64,000 bases of DNA from Acidimicrobiia bacterium. Its GTDB lineage: Bacteria > Actinomycetota > Acidimicrobiia > Spongiisociales > JAHEDJ01. The stretch spans positions 58,931-122,930 of the forward strand of contig JARGFH010000003.1 of the NCBI GenBank assembly GCA_029210695.1, read 5' to 3'. The position numbers were made by a program, and so were the translations under genes. Positions 1-7,501 of the stretch are shown piece by piece. Positions within the stretch are counted from its first letter, which is position 1, and each line of letters begins with the position of its first letter. The notes below the pieces were generated by a model that had not been told where the DNA came from, did not search any database, and saw only the letters and a list, made by a program, of their open reading frames with translations.

Positions 1-15
1 GCAGGAGGGATATGG

Positions 16-753
16 ATGCCGGCAGCGAGGACAACCCAGAGAAGTGTCATCGCGGTTCTGGCGTTTGCCGTGCTCTTCGGCATAGGAGCGGTCGCCGGAG
101 CGCAGGAGCAGACCGTGGAGTCGACGACACCGACTGAATCTCGGGAGGTCAACGTGGCCGGCCAGGCCGTGTATGACTCGGTGTGCTTCGCCTGCCACCA
201 ACCGAACGGGGAAGGCTCCAGCGTTTTCCCGCCGTTGTATCCGAATCCTCATGTTGAGGACGCGGCCTACGTCGAGGACGTTATCCGCAACGGCCGGACG
301 GGTGAGATCGTGGTCAATGGTGTCACCTACAACAGCTCCATGCCGGCGCAGAATCTCACGGACGAGGAGATCGTTGCGGTCATCGACTATGTGCAGAACG
401 ATCTCGGTCGCCTGCCGGTCGTCGTCGGTGAGACCGCAGAGGCAGATGCGTTCCCGTGGGGGCTGGTCGCGCTCTTCACCCTTGTGTCTGTGCTGGCCGT
501 CGGAATCGCCTACGTCATAGTGACACCGGGTGCGCAGGGATTCACGTGGGCACGGGCCTGGTGGCTGGCCATCATCGTGTTCCTCTATTTCGCGATCGGA
601 ACGGTGTGGCTTCCCGACTATGTGATCAACGAACCGACCCTGAAGTCGATGCCGGATCTCGTCAAGGACCTCGCCGCCTCAAGTGCCTGGTTCGTTGCTT
701 TGGCTGTGGGGATCTACGCACTCCGGCTCCTCCAGAAACAGGGGCGGGTCTAG
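16..753 (+). CDS. Membrane-anchored cytochrome c
   Basis: Predicted exported single-heme cytochrome c of 245 residues. A hydrophobic signal segment spans about residues 10-28. The heme site is C57-F-A-C60-H61, and Met109 in an SSMP context is the probable sixth ligand. The C-terminal half holds about three membrane helices (roughly 147-170, 180-200, 222-240), so the heme domain is tethered to the outer face of the membrane. The start is chosen because AGGAGG lies 8 nt upstream. It is first in a run of ba3-oxidase genes on the same strand, so it probably donates electrons to that oxidase; this role is inferred from position. The gene could belong to an operon that begins before the window. Confidence 0.85.
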   Translation: MPAARTTQRSVIAVLAFAVLFGIGAVAGAQEQTVESTTPTESREVNVAGQAVYDSVCFACHQPNGEGSSVFPPLYPNPHVEDAAYVEDVIRNGRTGEIVVNGVTYNSSMPAQNLTDEEIVAVIDYVQNDLGRLPVVVGETAEADAFPWGLVALFTLVSVLAVGIAYVIVTPGAQGFTWARAWWLAIIVFLYFAIGTVWLPDYVINEPTLKSMPDLVKDLAASSAWFVALAVGIYALRLLQKQGRV

Positions 754-773
754 GCGAGCGCAGCGCGCTCGCC
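753..773 (+). terminator. GC-rich hairpin after cytochrome c gene
   Basis: A 9-bp perfect stem (GGCGAGCGC / GCGCTCGCC) with a 3-nt loop begins at the stop codon of the cytochrome c gene. There is no T-tract, so it may attenuate or stabilise mRNA rather than terminate. The next 226 bp up to the small oxidase subunit contain no gene I can support. Confidence 0.4.
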
Positions 774-905
774 GTTACCACGTGTTGCGCAGAACCAGCT
801 CGATTCGCCGGCCGGCGCCGTTCTCGACCCGCGACGTCGAGAGCGGGCGATTCTTGGTACGGAACGCTCGTGCTGTTGAGTCCCCCAACGTTTTCCGAGG
901 CTATG

Positions 906-935
906 TTGCCATCGTCGTCGGGCGTCCTCTATGCT
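906..935 (+). promoter_or_regulatory. Possible sigma70-type promoter of the ba3 oxidase operon
   Basis: TTGCCA (906-911) and TATGCT (930-935) are separated by 18 bp and lie about 65 bp upstream of the first oxidase subunit. The match is to general consensus only; no mapped start exists. Confidence 0.35.
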
Positions 936-999
936 CGCCCGCGTTGCGTACCGAGTTCCGACGAGCCGCCGACCGACGTCTGGTGGAAGAGTAAGGACC

Positions 1000-1140
1000 A
1001 TGGAAGAGACCACATCCACTGAGGAACAGCTCCATCCGAAAGGAACGTTGCTTGTCCTGGCGATATTCGTTCTCGTTCTGATCTTGCTGTGGGCGACCGT
1101 GTATTTGATTCTGCTCTCGAGAGGGATGACGACCGTATGA
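1000..1140 (+). CDS. Small single-helix oxidase subunit, IIa-like
   Basis: A 46-residue protein with one membrane helix (about residues 16-39) and a short polar N-terminus. GTAAGGA lies just upstream of the ATG. Its stop overlaps the start of subunit II (ATGA), showing translational coupling. Thermus-type ba3 oxidases have a comparable single-helix subunit IIa; the assignment here rests on size, helix and position between oxidase genes, not on conserved residues. It is probably needed for assembly or stability of the oxidase. Confidence 0.6.
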   Translation: MEETTSTEEQLHPKGTLLVLAIFVLVLILLWATVYLILLSRGMTTV

Positions 1141-1649
1141 CCGAGGTTCCCGGCGACGGCTCAGTCCAGACGTCGCTCCACATCGATCCGTATGAGCGGA
1201 ACTGGATGCGCCTCACGGTGGTGCTCTTGGTGGTGTTCGCCACAGCCGTCACCATCGCCGGGTTTGCCCTCGGTTTTCAGGTGCCCAGTCCCGAAGAGCG
1301 CGTCGACCCGAACACGGTTGCGATTGGAGATGGGCCTTTCGCAGAACCCGGCTTGCGCGAATACCCGGACGGAAGCTACGACCTCTACATCGTCTCGCAA
1401 ATGTTCTCCTTCACTCCCAACGAGGTGACGATTCCTGCCGGTTCGGAGGTCACCTTCTACGTCACTTCGGTCGACGTCCAGCACGGTTTCAAGCTCCAGA
1501 ACACCAACGTGAACATGCAGATCGTTCCGGGGCAAGTTTCGAAACTGACGATGACCTTCGACGAACCCGGCACGTACGACTTCATCTGTACCGAGTACTG
1601 CGGCAGTGCCCACGCGCAGATGTACGGCACGCTGACCGTCGAGAAGTGA
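1137..1649 (+). CDS. Cytochrome c oxidase subunit II (CuA), ba3 type
   Basis: The 170-residue protein has one N-terminal membrane helix (about 25-47) followed by a cupredoxin domain. The binuclear CuA ligands are all visible: His116, Cys151, Cys155, His159 and Met162 (CTEYCGSAHAQM). It accepts electrons from cytochrome c outside the membrane and passes them to subunit I. The start at 1137 overlaps the upstream subunit by 4 nt. The short single-helix form is typical of ba3-type (B-family) heme-copper oxidases rather than of aa3 oxidases, whose subunit II has two helices. Confidence 0.93.
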   Translation: MTEVPGDGSVQTSLHIDPYERNWMRLTVVLLVVFATAVTIAGFALGFQVPSPEERVDPNTVAIGDGPFAEPGLREYPDGSYDLYIVSQMFSFTPNEVTIPAGSEVTFYVTSVDVQHGFKLQNTNVNMQIVPGQVSKLTMTFDEPGTYDFICTEYCGSAHAQMYGTLTVEK

Positions 1650-1665
1650 GCGCAAAGGGATTGAG

Positions 1666-3327
1666 ATGCTGACCACGCCGACCTACGTACTCACAAAATC
1701 CGAGAAGAGCTTCATCTCGCAACACCTGCTGTTCGCGTTCATCGCGCTTGCGATCGGGTCTTTATTCGGCCCCCTCCAGGCGTTCGAATTCAGCGGGGTC
1801 GACTTCTATCCGCTCCTCGAGCCGGTGATCCAGTCCTACTACCAGGGACTGACACTCCACGGCGTGCTCAACGCACTGATATTCACGACCTTCTTCATCA
1901 CCGGTTTTCTCACGCTGACCACGATCTACGGACTCAAGCGTCCGCTCAAATACCCGCTCCTCAACCGGATCGGTTTCTGGACGATGGTCGTGGGTCTCTT
2001 GATGGCGGCGGTGCCGATCCTGCTCAACGAAGCCAGTGTTCTCTACACCTTCTATCCGCCCCTCCAAGCCAACGTGTTCTTCTACTTCGGCTTGACCCTG
2101 GTGGTGGTCGGCAGCTGGCTTGAAGGCTACGGATTCATCTTCACCTGGCGCGAGTGGCGCAAAGAGAATCCGGGAGTTCGGACGCCGCTAATGACCTTTG
2201 GCGGCCTAATCACCATGGTGATGTGGCAACTTGCCACGCTCGGCATTGCAGTTGAAATCTTGACAATGCTCATTCCCTGGGCGTTGGGGTGGATCGACGG
2301 AGCCGATCCACAGCTGGCCAGAACTTACTTCTGGTTCACGGGTCATCCACTGGTCTACTTCTGGCTCCTGCCTGCCTACGTGTCGTGGTACGCCATGCTT
2401 CCGAAGCAGGCCGGCGGGAAGCTCTTCAGTGATTCTCTGGCGAGGATCGCCTTCTGGTTGTTCCTGCTTCTGTCGGTGCCTCTCGGGTTCCACCATCAGT
2501 TCGTCGACCCGGGCGTTCCGGCGGGGTGGAAGTACATCCATGCGATCCTCACCTACGCGGTGTTCTTCCCTTCCATGATCACTGCGTTCACAGTCATCGC
2601 TTCGCTCGAACGTGCAGGACGAAATCGAGGCGGCAAGGGGTGGCTCGGCTGGATACCGAAACTCCCGTGGAATGATCCGTCGGTCAGCGCCCAGTTGCTC
2701 GCCGGCATTCTGTTCTTCTTCGGAGGCATCGGGGGGATTACCAACGCCTCCTACAACATCAACCTCGTAATCCACAACACGGCCTGGGTCTCCGGGCACT
2801 TCCATCTCACCGTGGCCTCGGCCTCCGCATTGTCGTTCATGGGGATCTCCTACTGGCTCGTGCCGTATCTCCGCGGCAGACGGCTGTGGAGTCGCAAATG
2901 GGCCCAGATCCAAACGTGGCTCTGGTTCGTTGGGATGCTGATCTTTTCGAATGCGATGCATGTCCTCGGTCTGCTCGGTGCACCGCGACGGACACCGCTG
3001 GGTGAGGCGCCGTATGTGCCGGACGAATGGAGCGGCCATCTGCTGCGCACCAGCATCGGCGGCGCCATCCTGTTCGTTTCCGCCTACATGTTCATCTTCA
3101 ATATCGCCAGGACCTGGTGGTCGAAGAAACTGCTCGCCGGCCCCGGTGAAGAAGTAGAGATCCCGGCGGCGGAATCGGTGCATCCAGCTCAGGAGACGCC
3201 GGCGAAGCTCGACTGGTGGACGCCCTGGCTGATCGGCACGGTGGCGCTGATCCTGGTTGCCTACGGTCCACAGTTGATCGAGCAGATCGGCAACATCGAT
3301 CTGTCGTCTCCGGGGTTCAGGCCCTAA
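1666..3327 (+). CDS. Cytochrome c oxidase subunit I, ba3 type
   Basis: Catalytic heme-copper oxidase subunit of 553 residues with at least 12 membrane helices. Visible ligands: His65 (low-spin heme, LHGVLNA), His227 and cross-linked Tyr231 in GHPLVYFWLLPAY, His276-His277 (CuB), and His378/His380 in VSGHFHLTV. The HPxVYFWLLPAY form and the residue spacing match B-family (ba3) oxidases, which reduce O2 to water with high oxygen affinity and a lower proton-pumping ratio; the A-family D-channel motifs are not expected. It follows subunit II by 16 nt with AAAGGGA as ribosome site. No subunit III is present, as is usual for this family. Confidence 0.95.
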   Translation: MLTTPTYVLTKSEKSFISQHLLFAFIALAIGSLFGPLQAFEFSGVDFYPLLEPVIQSYYQGLTLHGVLNALIFTTFFITGFLTLTTIYGLKRPLKYPLLNRIGFWTMVVGLLMAAVPILLNEASVLYTFYPPLQANVFFYFGLTLVVVGSWLEGYGFIFTWREWRKENPGVRTPLMTFGGLITMVMWQLATLGIAVEILTMLIPWALGWIDGADPQLARTYFWFTGHPLVYFWLLPAYVSWYAMLPKQAGGKLFSDSLARIAFWLFLLLSVPLGFHHQFVDPGVPAGWKYIHAILTYAVFFPSMITAFTVIASLERAGRNRGGKGWLGWIPKLPWNDPSVSAQLLAGILFFFGGIGGITNASYNINLVIHNTAWVSGHFHLTVASASALSFMGISYWLVPYLRGRRLWSRKWAQIQTWLWFVGMLIFSNAMHVLGLLGAPRRTPLGEAPYVPDEWSGHLLRTSIGGAILFVSAYMFIFNIARTWWSKKLLAGPGEEVEIPAAESVHPAQETPAKLDWWTPWLIGTVALILVAYGPQLIEQIGNIDLSSPGFRP

Positions 3328-3364
3328 CCGCACCAGGAGTTCCGGCGCGACGCGTCCGTTCGGT

Positions 3365-3412
3365 CCCCCCTTGGGGGGAAGGGACCCGCTGCGCAAGCAG
3401 CGGGTAGGGGGG
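3365..3412. repeat. Nested hairpin, REP-like
   Basis: Outer arms of six C (3365-3370) and six G (3407-3412) enclose a perfect 9-bp hairpin ACCCGCTGC-GCAA-GCAGCGGGT (3384-3405). It lies 38 bp after the oxidase subunit I stop and may end that transcript. A comparable small hairpin flanked by C-rich tracts lies at 9126-9145. Confidence 0.5.
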
Positions 3413-3423
3413 CACCGGACTCC

Positions 3424-3451
3424 TAGGTTCTGGGTTTTAGGTTCTGGGTTC
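3424..3451 (+). repeat. Heptamer tandem repeat, AGGTTCT/TGGGTTC family
   Basis: Four contiguous 7-nt units: TAGGTTC, TGGGTTT, TAGGTTC, TGGGTTC. It is the same motif family as the arrays at 44165 and 63919. The surrounding gap 3328-3548 holds no gene I can support. Confidence 0.7.
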
Positions 3452-3548
3452 TACCTCGTCACGCTCGACGCGGTCGGCTCACCGCCTATGGCTGATTGCC
3501 AATTCCGGCGATCAGCGGCATACGGCTCGCCATTACTCTCCCCGACCT

Positions 3549-5780
3549 ATGAACACCGAGCGTCTCAACGAACTCCAGCCTGCGGTCGACTGGGACGCCC
3601 GCCAGGGCGGAGTGGTCAAGCGGTGGCTCAATCGGTTCGAGTCGTGGTCTCTGGCTGTTGAGCGTCTCGTTGGTAGATTCGTTCGTGACCAGAACCTGAA
3701 TCCGCTTTATCACACCGGCACAATCACGGTCTTCTTGCTGGTGCTGCTCCTCCTGACGGGCATCTATTTGACGCTGTTCTATCAGTTCGGATTCGACGCC
3801 ACCTACGTGGCCGTGGCGGGCATTGAGAGCAACCCGGTCGGCCGGATCATCCGTGCCGTTCACCGTTATGCCTCCGCAGCCACGCTGATAACGGCCGTTA
3901 TCCACGCATGGAGAACGTTCTTCATGGATCGATTCCGGGGAGCCCGCTGGACTGCGTGGGTCACCGGCGTGGCCTCTGTGTCGCTTGTTTGGCTGGCGGG
4001 CGTCACAGGCTATTGGATGATTTGGGACGTCACCGCCGGCCCATTGAATCAGTCGTTGATCGACCTGATCGATTGGGTTCCCGGCGCGGATGCGTTCATC
4101 GTCAACACACTCACCCCTGGATTTTCTGGATCTGGCTGGGTGTTTCTCGTGTTGGTCATCACTGCGCATGTGCTGGTGAGCGCGATCATCGGCGTGATGC
4201 TCTGGTATCACCTCCGGCGGCTGAACCGGGCTCACTGGTTGCCACCTGCCCATTGGATGTGGGTATCCGGCGCTGTATTGCTGTTAGCTGCCATTGCGAT
4301 GCCGGTCGGGATGCTTCCTGCGATGGACGTCACCGAGCGGGTTGGGACGCTCGACCTCGATCTGTGGTTTCTCACCTACCTTCCTGCTGCGTTGCGCAGC
4401 CCCCTGTTGGTATGGGTTGCCGTTGCCACGGTGACGATCCTTGGAGCTGCGATCCCCTGGTTGCTGCGGCGCAGGCTGCCGGCCCCGGTGGTGGTGGACG
4501 CGCTGCGGTGCACCGGGTGCACGCTCTGTTTCGTCGACTGCCCGTACACGGCGATCACGATGGGCCGGCAGGAAACCGGTGATCTGCTGGCCATCGTCGA
4601 TCCACGAAAGTGCGTTTCGTGTGGAATCTGTATCGGGAGTTGTCCACCGCTTGCCATCTCTTTTGACGGCAAGCCACCCGAGACCGGTTGGCCTTTGGTT
4701 CACCCGGAATTCCGGGAGGGAGCGGAAGTCTCCTATGTATGTGAGCGGCATCTGCAGCAGGGGGCCCGCGACGTGTCGGGAATCGTGATTCCGGTTACGT
4801 GCGTCGGGATGATCCATCCTGATGAGGTAGAGGCAGTGCTGTTTGCGGGAGCCAGTCGGGTGCGCCTGATTGGATGTCCGCCGGACGACTGCTCCAACCG
4901 GGAGGGAAATGAGTGGGCCCAGGCCCGATTGACCGGGCAGCGGCGCCCGAAAGCCCATGAGGGACTCGATCTCGATCGGGTCGAATTCGACTGGAGAGCG
5001 CCGGGGAATTCCCCGACGGTCAATGCTCCGGTGAGGTTCCGGGAGGTGGTTCCACCGCCACATTGGAAGCGGCTTCTACCCGTTTCGATGATGATCGGAT
5101 TGTTGGTCGTCGGACAACTTATGCTGACATTCGTTCGGGTGGATGCGTTCGGTGACGACTCGGCGGTCGTAGAAGTCTCGATGAAACACCGCGTCGGAGC
5201 GGCGATCGAAGGAAGTCCGGCCCCTGCGGGAGCGTTCGGAGGAAGCGGCACTCGACTGGAAGTACTCATCGATGGAGCGGTCGCATTGGATCGTTCGTAC
5301 GGTGGATCGGCCGTGACGGTCTTCGAGCAGGTTGAAGTGACCCCCGGATGGCACGAAGTGCTTGTTGTGGTCGACGACGGCGGTCTACGACAGATGCTCG
5401 TGTTCGAAGAGTCACGAATCATCGAAGAGCGGGAGATCATCTCGATCACCGTCTCCGACGCGTTGGGTGATGCCGATCCGGAGCGAGGCGAGGACCTCTT
5501 CAGGGCCGCCGCCATCCGTGGAGGCGCCGGGTGCAGGGTCTGCCATTCAGTCCGGGAGGGCGACGACGGGGTTGGGCCTTCTCTGGCCGGCGTCGGTGCC
5601 CGCGCCGGAGATCGTGTTCCGGGTGTTCCCGCTGAGGAGTATCTTCGGCAGTCGATCCTGCAACCTGATCAGTACATAGTTGAAGGGTTTCCATCCGGGC
5701 AGATGCGCGCTGATGCCGGTGAGGATTTGACCGATATTGAACTGGCTGATCTGGTTGCGTATCTTCTTACTCTGAGGTGA
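3549..5780 (+). CDS. Cytochrome b / ferredoxin / MvhD-like / cytochrome c fusion
   Basis: A 743-residue multidomain electron-transfer protein. Residues 1-225 resemble the cytochrome b N-terminal four-helix domain, with two His pairs at the canonical 14-residue spacing (H105/H119 and H207/H221) for two b hemes. Helices follow at about 236-256 and 284-305. Residues 315-370 are a two-cluster ferredoxin (C321, 324, 327, 331; C355, 358, 361, 365). Residues 395-465 resemble the MvhD/FrhD hydrogenase iron-sulfur domain with C398, C418, C443, C448. A seventh helix (511-530) leads to a beta-rich segment and a cytochrome c domain (C662-R-V-C665-H666). Six helices place the Fe-S part in the cytoplasm and the seventh puts the c heme outside. 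No Rieske or cytochrome b C-terminal gene is near. Proposed role: electron wire toward cytochrome c and oxidase, inferred. Confidence 0.88.
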   Translation: MNTERLNELQPAVDWDARQGGVVKRWLNRFESWSLAVERLVGRFVRDQNLNPLYHTGTITVFLLVLLLLTGIYLTLFYQFGFDATYVAVAGIESNPVGRIIRAVHRYASAATLITAVIHAWRTFFMDRFRGARWTAWVTGVASVSLVWLAGVTGYWMIWDVTAGPLNQSLIDLIDWVPGADAFIVNTLTPGFSGSGWVFLVLVITAHVLVSAIIGVMLWYHLRRLNRAHWLPPAHWMWVSGAVLLLAAIAMPVGMLPAMDVTERVGTLDLDLWFLTYLPAALRSPLLVWVAVATVTILGAAIPWLLRRRLPAPVVVDALRCTGCTLCFVDCPYTAITMGRQETGDLLAIVDPRKCVSCGICIGSCPPLAISFDGKPPETGWPLVHPEFREGAEVSYVCERHLQQGARDVSGIVIPVTCVGMIHPDEVEAVLFAGASRVRLIGCPPDDCSNREGNEWAQARLTGQRRPKAHEGLDLDRVEFDWRAPGNSPTVNAPVRFREVVPPPHWKRLLPVSMMIGLLVVGQLMLTFVRVDAFGDDSAVVEVSMKHRVGAAIEGSPAPAGAFGGSGTRLEVLIDGAVALDRSYGGSAVTVFEQVEVTPGWHEVLVVVDDGGLRQMLVFEESRIIEEREIISITVSDALGDADPERGEDLFRAAAIRGGAGCRVCHSVREGDDGVGPSLAGVGARAGDRVPGVPAEEYLRQSILQPDQYIVEGFPSGQMRADAGEDLTDIELADLVAYLLTLR

Positions 5781-5784
5781 TTGC

Positions 5785-6147
5785 ATGAAACGCATTGGAT
5801 TGATGGTTGGCCTGGTAATTCTGATTGCGGCGTGCGGGTCCGCCGACGAACCCGAGCTGCTTGGTGAAGAGCTCTTCACTTCGATCGTCGTCGGCGGTAA
5901 GGCCGGATGCTCGGCGTGTCACTCGACCGCACCGAGTGCGGACGGCGTCGGCCCGTCTCTGGCCGGGATCGGCTCTGTTGCCGGTACGCGGGTGGCCGGT
6001 ATGGCGGCCGGGGACTACCTGCGGGAGTCGATCACTGATCCGGATTCTCATCTGGTCGGCGGCTACGCCAGCGGTGTGATGCCAAAGGGCTGGGACCTGA
6101 GCGATGCTCAGATCGACTCCCTGGTTGAGTATCTGCTCGGTCTCTAG
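5785..6147 (+). CDS. Cytochrome c lipoprotein
   Basis: A 120-residue monoheme cytochrome c anchored by a lipobox (ILIAACGS, Cys17). The heme motif is CSACH, and a Met in the GVMPKG context near the C-terminus is the likely axial ligand. It begins 5 nt after the fusion gene with GAGGTGAT as ribosome site, so the two are probably co-translated. Its heme domain closely resembles the C-terminal domain of the preceding protein: both carry VGPSLAG, YLRxSI and VxYLL blocks in the same order. This suggests a domain duplication, with this copy acting as the mobile or lipid-tethered electron acceptor. Confidence 0.88.
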   Translation: MKRIGLMVGLVILIAACGSADEPELLGEELFTSIVVGGKAGCSACHSTAPSADGVGPSLAGIGSVAGTRVAGMAAGDYLRESITDPDSHLVGGYASGVMPKGWDLSDAQIDSLVEYLLGL

Positions 6148-6168
6148 GTTTGCGTCACAGACGATCGA

Positions 6169-6639
6169 TCAGCGACCGGCCACCAGGAACTCGCGACCAG
6201 GGACTCGCGACTCGCGACCGGCGGGATAGGCAGTTTCACGCCACTCACCGTCATCTCCGTCGACGTGTTTTGATCCGTAGAGTTCTCCGTCGACGGTTAC
6301 GGTGAACGTCGCCGTTCCGGAAACCTCCTGGGCTGCCTGGTCGGAGGTGCGCCATTCGACCTCGAGGAGGTTGCCGTCCAGTCGTCCGGTACCCAGCTGA
6401 AACGCCTCGGTGACGATCCACTGCAGATCGTAGATGCCGATCCGTTCAGTATCCGAAACCTCGAGGTGCCCGGTGTATTCGTTGCCGAGTGGGTCGATGC
6501 CGTTGAGAACATAGGTTCCCGAGAGGTTCCCGATACTGCTCGGCAGGGCGTCCTCGCCATGCATCAAAGGGTCGCTCTGGCTGCAGGCGCCGAGGATTGC
6601 GAGGCAGAAGATGATGAGCGCCGGCCGGTGTTTCCACAT
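6169..6639 (-). CDS. Putative lipoprotein of unknown function
   Basis: Predicted lipoprotein of 156 residues from the ATG at 6639: a short positive N-terminus, a hydrophobic segment and lipobox LGACSQ. The body is beta-rich (GTYVLNGIDPLGN, then several alternating strands), reminiscent of small extracytoplasmic beta-barrel domains, but I recognise no family. An alternative ATG at 6666 adds nine residues; neither has a good ribosome site. The last dozen or so residues are encoded by a heptamer tandem repeat (6171-6219), so the natural C-terminus may have been displaced by repeat expansion. It converges with the cytochrome c gene. Confidence 0.55.
   Translation of the reverse strand: MWKHRPALIIFCLAILGACSQSDPLMHGEDALPSSIGNLSGTYVLNGIDPLGNEYTGHLEVSDTERIGIYDLQWIVTEAFQLGTGRLDGNLLEVEWRTSDQAAQEVSGTATFTVTVDGELYGSKHVDGDDGEWRETAYPAGRESRVPGREFLVAGR
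6171..6219 (+). repeat. Heptamer tandem repeat, CGCGACT/AGGGACT family
   Basis: Seven 7-nt units in register: AGCGACC, GGCCACC, AGGAACT, CGCGACC, AGGGACT, CGCGACT, CGCGACC. These are the reverse complement of the units in the array at 63863. The array lies inside the 3' end of the lipoprotein gene. Confidence 0.75.
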
Positions 6640-6775
6640 ACGGTAAGAAGGATTGTCGAGGCGCATTGAGAGTGCGAATCGGTTCTGGTGCTGATCCGGC
6701 GAGGGTCGGATCCGTGGGCCTCGCGAGGGTTTACCATTTGTGCTGGTCGCATCCCACCGCGACGTAGGAGCCTTC

Positions 6776-7501
6776 ATGGTCGACATGACGACGGTCACGC
6801 CTCAACCGATCCAGGAACCCCGGCTAACCCAGCGAGGGAGACGTTGGTTCATCGGTATTGCCGTGCTTGCCGCGTTGGTGGTGGGCTCGGTGTTCGCCTT
6901 CGTCACCTTTCAGCCGATCCAGGTCCTCCCCAGAGTGCGTCTGGCTCCCGGCTTCAGCCTCGTCGATTCACAGGGTCGGGCCATGACGAGTGAGGATATG
7001 CGGGGCCAGTTCGTTCTCTACACGTTCAGTTACTCGTCGTGTGTGACCTGTGACTCCACCGACCAGACGATGAAAGAGGTTCAAGAAGGTCTGGCATCCG
7101 CCGACCTGCGTGGCTTCGATGTTGCTCTCGTCACCATCTCGGTGGACCCGCTGGACACTCCGGAAAGCATGGCCTCGTACGCGGAGTCGGTCGGTGCAGA
7201 CCCTGAGGTGTGGGCGTTTGCCACTGTCGAGGACCCTCGGTTCCTGGCCGATGTCGTTGCCGGAGGGTTCAGCACCTATTTCAGCCTCAACGACGACGGG
7301 ACTATCACTCTTGATCGGCGTTTCGTGCTCGTCGACGGTGCCGGGATCATTCGCAACGAGTACAAGTACGAGACGCAGACCTCCGACACCGATCGCATTC
7401 TCCGCCACCTAGGCGTGCTGGCGGAAGAGGAGGCCAACAGCAACGGTCCGGCCGGCTTGGCCTACGAAGCAGCCCATCTGTTCCTTTGCTACGCACCATG
7501 A
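6776..7501 (+). CDS. Sco-like thioredoxin-fold protein, atypical
   Basis: A 241-residue membrane-anchored protein (helix about 24-46) with a thioredoxin-like domain of the SCO1/SenC group, which delivers copper to or reduces the CuA site of oxidases. The usual C-x3-C-P motif is here C89-V-T-C92 (CxxC), and the conserved copper-ligand histidine near the C-terminus is not visible. It may therefore act as a thiol-disulfide reductase rather than a copper carrier. The start is set by AGGAG 10 nt upstream; a second ATG lies 9 nt later. Its stop overlaps the start of a canonical Sco gene by 4 nt, so the pair is translated together. Confidence 0.75.
   Translation: MVDMTTVTPQPIQEPRLTQRGRRWFIGIAVLAALVVGSVFAFVTFQPIQVLPRVRLAPGFSLVDSQGRAMTSEDMRGQFVLYTFSYSSCVTCDSTDQTMKEVQEGLASADLRGFDVALVTISVDPLDTPESMASYAESVGADPEVWAFATVEDPRFLADVVAGGFSTYFSLNDDGTITLDRRFVLVDGAGIIRNEYKYETQTSDTDRILRHLGVLAEEEANSNGPAGLAYEAAHLFLCYAP

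Noticed and set aside
2206..3396. Long minus-strand open frame opposite oxidase subunit I
   Set aside because: Arg/Pro/Gly-rich translation without domains, fully antisense to a strongly conserved gene; a GC-rich shadow.
3549..5780. Calling this a bc1 or b6f complex gene
   Set aside because: There is no Rieske gene, no cytochrome b C-terminal half and no PEWY motif; the fused ferredoxin and MvhD-like parts point elsewhere.
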